DNA of 37,684 nt from Clostridia bacterium (GTDB taxonomy: Bacteria > Bacillota > Clostridia > Peptostreptococcales > Acidaminobacteraceae). Below, in pieces: positions 1 through 6,191 of the stretch. The position numbers and the translations under genes were made by a program. Under the pieces are notes generated by a model, which was not told the origin of the DNA, did not search any database, and was given only the letters and a program-made list of their open reading frames with translations. Positions within the stretch are counted from its first letter, which is position 1. Every line of letters begins with the position of its first letter. The stretch spans positions 1-37,684 of the forward strand of contig JAFGVN010000107.1 of NCBI GenBank assembly GCA_016937975.1, read 5' to 3'.

Positions 1-9
1 CAGTTTTTT

Positions 10-23
10 CGAACAAATGTTTG
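10..23. promoter_or_regulatory. LexA (SOS) operator upstream of lexA
   Basis: CGAACAAATGTTTG fits the Gram-positive LexA/DinR box CGAAC-N4-GTTCG with one mismatch. It overlaps the -35 hexamer of the lexA promoter, as expected for autorepression. The match is seen in the sequence; binding is inferred. Confidence 0.85.
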
Positions 24-49
24 ATTTTTTGAAAAGTTTATATTATACT
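21..49 (+). promoter_or_regulatory. sigma-A promoter of lexA
   Basis: TTGATT (21-26), a 17-nt spacer and TATACT (44-49) form a near-consensus vegetative promoter. A strong ribosome site AAGGAGG (64-70) follows before the ATG at 75. Confidence 0.8.
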
Positions 50-74
50 GTAAATAGAAGAACAAGGAGGCTAT

Positions 75-731
75 ATGAGTAAAGAACTTACTACAAAACA
101 ATTAAACATCTTAAAATATATTCAAAAACAAGTACAATTAAAAGGCTATCCACCATCAGTTCGTGAAATTGGTGCAGCTGTAGGTTTAAAATCTACTTCA
201 ACTGTTCACAGTCATTTAAGTCGCCTTGAGCAAAAAGGATTCATTCGTCGTGACCCTACGAAACCTAGAGCTATTGAAATCTTATTACCTGAAGATGAAC
301 AAGTAATTTCTGAATTAAATTCATCTAATTTCGACAATGTGACAGCATTAAATAAAAGTGTTACAATGGTTCCTATCGTAGGTAAAGTAAGCGCTGGTGA
401 ACCGATTTTAGCAGTTGAAAATATTGAAGATTCATTCCCTATGCCTACAGATTTTGTTGATGATGGTACATACTTCATGTTACAAATCTCTGGTGACAGT
501 ATGATTGAAATTGGTATTAATGATGAAGACTATGTTTTAGTCAGACAACAAAACAATGCTAAAAATGGTGATGTTATTATTGCTATGATTGATAATTCAG
601 CAACCTGTAAAACTTTCTACAAAGAAGCAGACCGTATTAGATTACAACCTGAAAACTCATCTTTGAGTCCTATCTATTCTACAGATGTGACGGTATTAGG
701 ATTGGTTAAAGGTGTTTATAGAAGAATGTAA
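75..731 (+). CDS. lexA: LexA, SOS transcriptional repressor
   Basis: LexA represses the SOS regulon and inactivates itself by autocleavage when RecA filaments form on damaged DNA. The N-terminal winged helix covers about residues 1-70, with the recognition region near [20 protein letters not shown]. The C-terminal S24 peptidase domain is complete: scissile Ala107-Gly108 in VSAGEP, nucleophile Ser152 in SGDSMIE and general base Lys179 in ATCKTF. At 218 aa it is slightly longer than Bacillus LexA; the extra residues lie in the linker around residues 75-95. The start is fixed by AAGGAGG five bases upstream. An SOS box overlaps its own promoter, so it should be autoregulated. It is a single-gene unit closed by a terminator and converges on the next gene. 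Confidence 0.97.
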   Translation: MSKELTTKQLNILKYIQKQVQLKGYPPSVREIGAAVGLKSTSTVHSHLSRLEQKGFIRRDPTKPRAIEILLPEDEQVISELNSSNFDNVTALNKSVTMVPIVGKVSAGEPILAVENIEDSFPMPTDFVDDGTYFMLQISGDSMIEIGINDEDYVLVRQQNNAKNGDVIIAMIDNSATCKTFYKEADRIRLQPENSSLSPIYSTDVTVLGLVKGVYRRM

Positions 732-754
732 AAGAGGTATTTACCTCTTTTTTA
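731..754 (+). terminator. Rho-independent terminator of lexA
   Basis: AAAGAGGTA (731-739) pairs with TACCTCTTT (742-750) and runs into a T tract. The stem begins at the last base of the lexA stop codon. Confidence 0.88.
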
Positions 755-769
755 TTTTGATATTGATTT

Positions 770-800
770 AAAAAATCTTCCTAAATACAATAGGAAGATT
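770..800 (-). terminator. Rho-independent terminator of the small gene at 851
   Basis: AATCTTCCTA (774-783) and TAGGAAGATT (791-800) form a perfect 10-bp stem with a 7-nt loop. On the minus strand it is followed by a T run (770-775). It lies back to back with the lexA terminator, so the converging transcripts are separated. Confidence 0.85.
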
Positions 801-850
801 CTAAAGTTTCGAATGAATTTTAAGTATATTCTCTCGTTTGTGCATATTGA

Positions 851-1144
851 TTAATTCACATATTTTAACTTCTTACCCTTCTGTTTTCTCACTTCAATGA
901 GCGCTTCAATGCGATCACAATATAAAGCATCATCTGATACTCTAATGAGTGATTGTAAAAGATATTCAGGGAAAGTTTTAGGAATTACTTTATGACAGGT
1001 ACAGTAGATGATACGCTTTGCAGTATTTAAGGTCCGGACATGGGTGTGAGCTTGATTAAAGATAAATCTTGTATTATGTACAATATAGTTATTACCCGCT
1101 CGATATACTTTGAATTCGCCTTCTTGGTATACTTGCCTGCCCAT
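851..1144 (-). CDS. Conserved-looking small protein of unknown function
   Basis: I do not recognise this 97-aa protein. It is basic and soluble-looking, without membrane segments. It carries a YCTCH cluster (two Cys and a His) and ends in a Lys/Arg-rich tail (VRKQKGKKLKYVN). An ATG at 1162 would add six residues, but an AAAGGAG sequence sits between the two ATGs at the right distance for 1144, so I chose 1144. A terminator follows and a TATAAT-like -10 lies upstream, so it looks like a monocistronic gene convergent with lexA. The Cys/His cluster might bind a metal, but two Cys and one His alone do not establish that. Confidence 0.7.
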   Translation of the reverse strand: MGRQVYQEGEFKVYRAGNNYIVHNTRFIFNQAHTHVRTLNTAKRIIYCTCHKVIPKTFPEYLLQSLIRVSDDALYCDRIEALIEVRKQKGKKLKYVN

Positions 1145-1206
1145 AAACACACTCCTTTTCATTAAATTGTAAAAAACATCAAAAATTAGGTACCTTTTAT
1201 ATTTTT

Positions 1207-1212
1207 ATTATA
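1207..1212 (-). promoter_or_regulatory. Probable -10 element for the gene at 851-1144
   Basis: The minus strand reads TATAAT about 63 nt upstream of the chosen ATG. No convincing -35 is present at 16-18 nt, so only the -10 is proposed. Confidence 0.4.
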
Positions 1213-1255
1213 CCTCAAAAAATTTCTATATATATTAAAATCCTGTTAAAAAGAT

Positions 1256-1300
1256 AAAAAAATACACAATATATTGTGTTATATTGTGTTATATTGTGTA
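1256..1300 (-). terminator. Repeat-built terminator at the end of the GNAT gene
   Basis: TACACAATAT (1263-1272) is the exact inverted complement of ATATTGTGTA (1291-1300), and a seven-base T run (1256-1262 on the minus strand) follows, so the operon ends here. Between the arms lie copies of a 10-bp direct repeat (see the separate repeat entry), which allow alternative shorter hairpins. The GNAT stop codon (1289-1291) lies inside the structure. Confidence 0.7.
1271..1300. repeat. Three tandem copies of a 10-bp repeat
   Basis: ATATTGTGTT occurs at 1271-1280 and 1281-1290, then ATATTGTGTA at 1291-1300. The first copy also forms the right half of a 16-bp perfect palindrome ACACAATATATTGTGT (1264-1279). 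The repeats overlap the last codons of the GNAT gene. Confidence 0.9.
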
Positions 1301-1723
1301 TCGATAGGATAAAATTATTTTCTTGTGATCTAAATGAGAAACTTCTTCGCCTGTAACTTTTGCTCCCATATGGCAGTAGAAACCTTTTAAGGATTGACTA
1401 GATACAAAATGTATTTCTGTGAGTTGATGAAAAGTCATATATTCATTAAGAGAAAGCCACATTTTTCTTCCATAACCACTCCCAATGAGATACGTATCCA
1501 AATAGAAATATTCAAGTTCTCCCTCACAAATATTGAAAAAACCACAAGCTACTTCTCCATCACTAAAGATCATAATATCTTTCAAACTTAATGTATTTTC
1601 AGTCAAAGTATACAATTGAATAAATTGATTTTTATAGGGCAAATTCTCTTTCCAATACATTTCGCCTTGAATTAAAACCTGATTTAACCAAGGCAAATCC
1701 TTAATTTCCGCTTTTCTCAACAT
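1289..1723 (-). CDS. GNAT-family N-acetyltransferase
   Basis: This 144-aa protein has the size and fold pattern of a single-domain GNAT enzyme, which transfers an acyl group from acyl-CoA to an amine. The acyl-CoA binding turn is visible as YLIGSGYGRKMW (about residues 78-89), matching the Q/R-x-x-G-x-G/A motif with the first position changed. The C-terminal segment FYCHMGAKVTGEE is the usual beta5-alpha4 region. The substrate cannot be told. Its ATG starts directly after the stop codon of the LUD gene, so it is the last gene of the 4193-1289 operon. There is no clear ribosome site of its own, which suggests translational coupling. Confidence 0.8.
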   Translation of the reverse strand: MLRKAEIKDLPWLNQVLIQGEMYWKENLPYKNQFIQLYTLTENTLSLKDIMIFSDGEVACGFFNICEGELEYFYLDTYLIGSGYGRKMWLSLNEYMTFHQLTEIHFVSSQSLKGFYCHMGAKVTGEEVSHLDHKKIILSYRYTI

Positions 1724-2365
1724 TTAGTAACCGAAATTCCCAGATACAAAAATGACGTGCATACGATTCGGATCTATTTGACTGCTAATAATCGTATGCG
1801 CATGACAAATTTTATCCGGACTTTGACAATCTGTACAGTAACCAGTGGTATGACATGGTGTTTTCTTGTTTAAGCGTTGTACATTTGCTGGTGCTGCTAT
1901 TTTTCTATTTCTTTCTTTTGCAGCTTCCAAATCTTTAACAATCTTATTGATACCCGTGATTAAAACCACCTTTTTCGGACCATAAATCATAGCGGCAACA
2001 CGATTCCCTCTGCCATCTACATTATAAAGTTCACCATCAAAAGTAATAGCATTGGTACTTGCAAAGTATACATCCGCATTAAATGCTTTAAAATAGATTT
2101 CATTGATGTCATCTGAAGATAAACCAGGGGCATAACGATCTAAGAAGTTCACATTTCTATTTCTTAAATAATCAATGACATTGAGTTCAAATAAAGACAT
2201 TGAACCCCCAACGGAAACCACTTGATCATCTTTCACAAGTTCATCTAAAAGTGTATTCAATTCTGAAACACTTTGTATATAATAACCATTCATTTTCCGC
2301 TTTTTTAAGTTTTCAATGACTTTTGCAACGTGCTGATCTTCGACTTGTTTCAAATGTTGATCCAT
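1724..2365 (-). CDS. LUD-domain protein (LutC/YkgG-like)
   Basis: This 213-aa protein matches the LUD (lactate utilisation, DUF162) family. It has VVSVGGSMSLFELNVIDYLR near the N-terminus, then FASTNAITFDGELYNVDGRGNRVAAMIYGP, VVLITGINKIVKDLEAA, and a Cys-rich C-terminal part with CHTTGYCTDCQSPDKICH. LutC works with LutA and LutB in L-lactate oxidation, but neither partner is here, so this is a stand-alone LUD protein whose substrate is unknown. The cysteine group could hold a metal or an Fe-S cluster; this is an inference. The ribosome site AGGAGG (2371-2376) fixes the start. It lies between lepB and the GNAT gene. Confidence 0.85.
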   Translation of the reverse strand: MDQHLKQVEDQHVAKVIENLKKRKMNGYYIQSVSELNTLLDELVKDDQVVSVGGSMSLFELNVIDYLRNRNVNFLDRYAPGLSSDDINEIYFKAFNADVYFASTNAITFDGELYNVDGRGNRVAAMIYGPKKVVLITGINKIVKDLEAAKERNRKIAAPANVQRLNKKTPCHTTGYCTDCQSPDKICHAHTIISSQIDPNRMHVIFVSGNFGY

Positions 2366-2383
2366 CTTATCCTCCTATAGGTT

Positions 2384-2911
2384 TTAAAAGAGTTTAAACT
2401 TTGGAAAATACTTAAAAAGTACTTTACCTAAAATAACTTTTTCATCGACAAATGCTGCATTTTCAATATCTGGATGATATAATTCCCACTCGGGTGAATC
2501 TAAACTATTGTTCCGATTATCACCTAATACAAAGTACATTCCCTCAGGAATAACATCCCATTCTGGTGTATAGTTCCACTTCATTTCAATTTCAGAAAAA
2601 TCTTCAATAGGTTCACCATTAATATAAATCAAACCATTTTCAATCTTTAAAGATTCACCCGGTAAACCAATAATTCTTTTTAATAAAAGTTTATCTTCAA
2701 ATCGACTATCAAAAACAATGATGTCTCCTCTTTCAGGCTCACTGAAAACATATGATAAACGATTTGCGAACAATCGATCATTTTCATTTACTACGGGAAT
2801 CATAGAACCTGTAGGTACGATCACATTAACAATCAAAAAATGTGTAATTACAAATGCAATAGCCACAGAAAATAATAAGATAAAAATAAAGCTTTTTATT
2901 TGATTCTTCAC
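2384..2911 (-). CDS. lepB: Signal peptidase I
   Basis: This enzyme cleaves signal peptides from proteins exported by Sec. It has one N-terminal membrane anchor (about residues 7-30), catalytic Ser36 in PTGSMIP, catalytic Lys78 in LLLKRIIGLPGE, and the box E sequence GDNRNNSLDSPEW. The 175-aa length is normal for the small Gram-positive (SipS) type. An ATG at 2944 lies inside ynbB and lacks a ribosome site. The GTG at 2911 follows the ynbB stop codon and an AAGGGGGG sequence at proper spacing, so I chose GTG. It is the second gene of the operon that begins with ynbB. Confidence 0.93.
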   Translation of the reverse strand: MKNQIKSFIFILLFSVAIAFVITHFLIVNVIVPTGSMIPVVNENDRLFANRLSYVFSEPERGDIIVFDSRFEDKLLLKRIIGLPGESLKIENGLIYINGEPIEDFSEIEMKWNYTPEWDVIPEGMYFVLGDNRNNSLDSPEWELYHPDIENAAFVDEKVILGKVLFKYFPKFKLF

Positions 2912-2921
2912 AATACCCCCC

Positions 2922-4193
2922 TTACTTAATACTTTCAATTGCATTTAAGGCCTTTAAGGCACCAAATTTACCGTGCTCATAGGTTAATCCACCTTGGAAA
3001 TAAACTATAAACGGTTCTCTTATAGGGGCATCAGCACTGAGTTCAATTGAACTACCTTGTACAAAAGCTCCCGCTGCCATAATCACCTCAGAATCATAGC
3101 CTGGCATAGCCCAAGGCACTGGTGTTACATGGGCATCAACTGGCGCTGCAGCTTGCACACCCTCACAAAACCTAAGAACTTTTTCCTCTTTTAATAGTTT
3201 AACAGACTGAATGATATCACTTCTTGAATCTTCAGGTTTTGGACAAACTTCATAACCAGATTGCTCAAATAGTTTCGAACAAAAGATAGCTGATTTAACG
3301 GCAGAAAGCACCGTTTGCGGTGCTACGAACAGACCTTGAAACATTAATCTCGACTGCCCAAACATCAAACCACATTCCTTACCAATGCCTGGCGATGTCA
3401 TTCGATAAGATACAGCTTCTACTAAATCACTTCTACCGACGATATACCCACCAGCTATAGCAAATCCACCACCTGGGTTCTTAATCAGTGAGCCAGCCAT
3501 AATATCTGCACCCACTTCAGTCGGTTCCTTATAATCCATGAACTCACCATAGCAGTTGTCAATCATGACGATGACATCGGATTTTTTTGCTTTAACAATT
3601 GCTATTATCTCTTCAATCATTTCAATGGTTAAGGCTGGTCTCCAACCATAACCTGTTGATCTTTGTATATAAACCATTTTAGTTTTTTCGTGTATTTTAT
3701 TTAAAATGGATTGAACATCAAATTTACCATTTTCCAGTAAATCTACCTGTTGATAGGTAACCCCAATATCCTTAAGTGATTGATTGTATTTATTGGTTAT
3801 GCCAATAACTTCATCTAAAGTATCATAAGGTTTGCCAGAGATTGCTAACAACTCATCTCCTGGTCTGAGTAAGCCAGTTAAACATAAAGTCAAGGCATGG
3901 GTACCATTCACAATGGTTGGTCTAACGATTGCATCTTCCGTTTTAAAAATTCGTGCAAAGATAGCTTCAATTTTTTCTCGACCTGGATCATCGTATCCAT
4001 AGCCTGTATGCCAGTTAAAATGCATATTGGAAAGTCTTTCCTCCTGCATAGCTGTTAACACCTTTAACTGGTTATAAGAACAAATATCTTCATATTTCTT
4101 GAAGATTGGTTCAAGGGATGCATCAATTTTATCTGCTAACTGGATTAAATCTTCATGAATACCCAGTTCTTTTAACATGTTATTTTTATTCAT
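2922..4193 (-). CDS. ynbB: YnbB-type PLP enzyme (methionine gamma-lyase family, 'aluminium resistance protein')
   Basis: This 423-aa protein belongs to the fold-type I PLP enzymes annotated as methionine gamma-lyase-like or aluminium resistance protein. In Bacillus, ynbB lies just beyond miaA and hfq, and a similar neighbourhood occurs here. Seen features are the substrate/PLP region RPTIVNGTHAL, the aspartate in VIVMIDNCYGEF, and the PLP lysine in GSLIKNPGGG. The true substrate of this family is not established to my knowledge. A GAGG ribosome site supports the ATG at 4193. An extended -10 promoter lies upstream. It is the first gene of the ynbB-lepB-LUD-GNAT operon. Confidence 0.9.
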   Translation of the reverse strand: MNKNNMLKELGIHEDLIQLADKIDASLEPIFKKYEDICSYNQLKVLTAMQEERLSNMHFNWHTGYGYDDPGREKIEAIFARIFKTEDAIVRPTIVNGTHALTLCLTGLLRPGDELLAISGKPYDTLDEVIGITNKYNQSLKDIGVTYQQVDLLENGKFDVQSILNKIHEKTKMVYIQRSTGYGWRPALTIEMIEEIIAIVKAKKSDVIVMIDNCYGEFMDYKEPTEVGADIMAGSLIKNPGGGFAIAGGYIVGRSDLVEAVSYRMTSPGIGKECGLMFGQSRLMFQGLFVAPQTVLSAVKSAIFCSKLFEQSGYEVCPKPEDSRSDIIQSVKLLKEEKVLRFCEGVQAAAPVDAHVTPVPWAMPGYDSEVIMAAGAFVQGSSIELSADAPIREPFIVYFQGGLTYEHGKFGALKALNAIESIK

Positions 4194-4210
4194 AGTTACC
4201 TCACTAGCCC

Positions 4211-4239
4211 ATTATATCAAGAATTGTCATGAATTTAAA
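4211..4239 (-). promoter_or_regulatory. Extended -10 promoter of the ynbB operon
   Basis: The minus strand reads TGATATAAT, a TGn extended -10 (TATAAT at 4216-4211). A weak TTTAAA lies 17 nt upstream (4239-4234). Leader to ATG is short. Confidence 0.55.
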
Positions 4240-4273
4240 TTCAATTAATGATTTTATAAGATATAATTAGTCT

Positions 4274-4305
4274 AAAAAAAAGAACTTCACATTAGGGCGA
4301 AGTTC
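4274..4305 (-). terminator. Rho-independent terminator of the exported-protein gene
   Basis: GAACTTC (4282-4288) and GAAGTTC (4299-4305) form a 7-bp stem followed on the minus strand by eight T (4281-4274). It lies between the stop at 4341 and the ynbB promoter. Confidence 0.85.
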
Positions 4306-4340
4306 CAATCCATATACTATGACGAAAGACAAAGAAATAC

Positions 4341-4727
4341 TCACTTTTTTATACCTGTAAAGGTTGTAGTTGGAGGTTTAAAATCCTTTGGAAAAACACC
4401 TTCAAGGATCAAAGTCTGACCATCTTTCACAATGATCAAGTCCCCATTAATAATCTCAGGAAGTGGAACATCATATATCTTCTCATTGGATGTAATAGAA
4501 TCCATTGGTAAAGTATCTTTTATGCCCTCAAAGAAACCTCCTGTAAAAACAAAACCCTCATCAAACACATCAGGTAATACTATAGTCTCACCATTCTTGT
4601 CAGTTATTATGAAATCTCCATTGATAATCACTGACTCATCAGACAAACTCAGTTCAAATCCACCAGTAGTAAGTTGAGTAGTGACAATGATTACGCATAA
4701 AATATACAAAAGTGTTCTTTGAAACAT
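4341..4727 (-). CDS. Small exported protein with a duplicated motif, unknown function
   Basis: I do not recognise this 128-aa protein. Residues 4-20 are a hydrophobic stretch that fits a Sec signal peptide or a membrane anchor; there is no lipobox. The mature part contains two copies of one motif: about residues 33-63 (VIINGDFIIT...NGETIVLPDVF...FTG) and 91-125 (EIINGDLIIV..DGQTLILEGVF...FTG), separated by an acidic/proline linker. The core I-I-N-G-D-x-I-I looks like paired beta hairpins. GGAGG upstream fixes the ATG. It has its own promoter and terminator, so it is monocistronic. Being made of hairpin-like repeats, it may be a surface or adhesive element; this is a guess. Confidence 0.75.
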   Translation of the reverse strand: MFQRTLLYILCVIIVTTQLTTGGFELSLSDESVIINGDFIITDKNGETIVLPDVFDEGFVFTGGFFEGIKDTLPMDSITSNEKIYDVPLPEIINGDLIIVKDGQTLILEGVFPKDFKPPTTTFTGIKK

Positions 4728-4819
4728 CTTATACCTCCAAACCTAAACAAAAAGAGCATACTGAATGTCTAGAAGCCTTTTTTACTCCGATATCTATTCA
4801 TATGAATTGTACTCATTTA

Positions 4820-4848
4820 ATTATTTCACTAAGAAATTAAATAGTCAA
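4820..4848 (-). promoter_or_regulatory. sigma-A promoter of the exported-protein gene
   Basis: On the minus strand TTGACT (4848-4843) and AATAAT (4825-4820) are 17 nt apart. A 12-bp perfect palindrome ATTCATATGAAT (4796-4807) lies just downstream of the predicted start and could be an operator. Confidence 0.55.
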
Positions 4849-4945
4849 GATAGATTTTGTTTTATGTGCAACAAGACTGAAACATCCATAAAATTTCATA
4901 AAAACTAAAAGCATCAATGTAAAATCCATTTAATAAACAACAACT

Positions 4946-4981
4946 AAAAAAATAAAAAGCACTCTAGATTCTAGAATGCTT
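4946..4981 (-). terminator. Rho-independent terminator after hfq
   Basis: AAGCACTCTAGA (4957-4968) pairs with TCTAGAATGCTT (4970-4981) with one wobble. The minus strand then has T5-A-T7. It ends the miaB-mutS-mutL-miaA-hfq operon. Confidence 0.85.
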
Positions 4982-4988
4982 CTTGTCC

Positions 4989-5234
4989 TTATTCATTTGC
5001 AAATTCTTCAATGCGTTTATTAAAATTCACAGGTTTTGCAGGTACTATGGTGGAAATTGCATGTTTGTAAATCATCTGTTGTTTACCATCAGAATCAAGA
5101 ACAATTGTATAATTGTCAAAACCCTTTACATAACCTTTGATTTGAAAACCACTAACTAAGAAAATGACAATGCTGACGTGTTCCTTTCGAACATCATTTA
5201 GAAAAATATCTTGTAAATTCAATGCGCTTTTCAT
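4989..5234 (-). CDS. hfq: RNA chaperone Hfq
   Basis: Hfq forms a hexameric ring that binds U-rich and A-rich RNA and helps small RNAs pair with messages. The 81-aa protein shows both Sm motifs: Sm1 in [13 protein letters not shown]...[21 protein letters not shown], and Sm2 with the YKHAIST signature (about residues 56-62). GGAGGGG precedes the ATG. It directly follows miaA, the same order as in proteobacteria and Bacillus, and is the last gene before the terminator. Confidence 0.97.
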   Translation of the reverse strand: MKSALNLQDIFLNDVRKEHVSIVIFLVSGFQIKGYVKGFDNYTIVLDSDGKQQMIYKHAISTIVPAKPVNFNKRIEEFANE

Positions 5235-5257
5235 ACAACCCCTCCATATTTTTTATT

Positions 5258-6184
5258 TTATGATAGAATTAGATCCAATATTGCTTGTCTCATCTCTTCA
5301 TATGATTCATATTGATCATAATCAAACCAATGCATATCTTCGTAACGTCTAAACCAAGTCATTTGACGTTTGGCATAACGTCTTGAATTCTGCTTAATGG
5401 TTGAAATCATGGATTCCTTATCATATAAGCCGTCTAAATAAGGTATTACTTCCTTATAGCCTATACCCTGCATTGCTGTGTTTAACGCAGATAATCCCAT
5501 TTCTTTTAATTTTTTTACTTCCTCAATGAGACCCATATCCATCATAAGATCTACTCTTTTATTAATTCTAACATATAATCGTTTACGATTACGAGTTAAT
5601 CCAATTAATAAAACATCATAATCTTCAGTAGGTTTTAAATCCGTACTAAAATCAGCACAAGGCTGACCGGTCACTTTGTTGATTTCAAGTGCACGAATAA
5701 CTTTTCTAGTATTATTAAAATGGATTCGTTTTGCAGCCTCTGGATCCATTTCTTTTAGCATATCGTGTAAATATTCATTGCCCTTATCTTCTGCTAGAGC
5801 TTCAAGGGCTTCACGGTATTCAGGGTCACTGTTTGTATTGGAAAAATCCATATCATAAAGCAGCGCATTTACATACAGACCTGTACCCCCTGCAATAATA
5901 GGTACTTTTCCTCTAGAGAAAACATCTTCAATACACTTTTTAGCCATTTCTTGATATTCAGACACTGAAAAATTATCAAATGGATCCACAACATCAATCA
6001 TATGATGAGGAGCTCGACTTAACTCTTCAGGTGTAGGTTTTGCACTACCAATATCGAAATGTTTGTAAATTTGCATGGAATCAGAAGAAATAATTTCTCC
6101 ATGAAGGGCATTTGCAAGATCAATAGCCATATCTGTTTTACCTACTGCAGTAGGACCTACTAAAAATATTACACGTTTATCCAT
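5258..6184 (-). CDS. miaA: tRNA dimethylallyltransferase
   Basis: MiaA adds a dimethylallyl group to N6 of A37 in tRNAs that read U-starting codons; MiaB, encoded upstream in the same operon, then methylthiolates the product. Visible motifs are the P-loop GPTAVGKT (residues 10-17), DSMQIYK, GGTGLYVNALLYD, and the C-terminal QMTWFRR. The length of 308 aa is normal. Its ATG comes 7 bases after the mutL stop and the AGGTGA ribosome site lies in the end of mutL, so the two are probably coupled. The dimethylallyl donor would come from the IspH pathway, whose last enzyme is encoded at 35476-36300. Confidence 0.97.
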   Translation of the reverse strand: MDKRVIFLVGPTAVGKTDMAIDLANALHGEIISSDSMQIYKHFDIGSAKPTPEELSRAPHHMIDVVDPFDNFSVSEYQEMAKKCIEDVFSRGKVPIIAGGTGLYVNALLYDMDFSNTNSDPEYREALEALAEDKGNEYLHDMLKEMDPEAAKRIHFNNTRKVIRALEINKVTGQPCADFSTDLKPTEDYDVLLIGLTRNRKRLYVRINKRVDLMMDMGLIEEVKKLKEMGLSALNTAMQGIGYKEVIPYLDGLYDKESMISTIKQNSRRYAKRQMTWFRRYEDMHWFDYDQYESYEEMRQAILDLILS

Positions 6185-6191
6185 AAGTCAC

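Noticed and set aside
1264-1300. Short repeats as a CRISPR array
   Set aside because: The unit is 10 bp with no spacers and it lies inside a terminator.
2912-2944. ATG start of lepB at 2944
   Set aside because: It lies inside ynbB without a ribosome site; GTG at 2911 follows AAGGGGGG directly after the ynbB stop.
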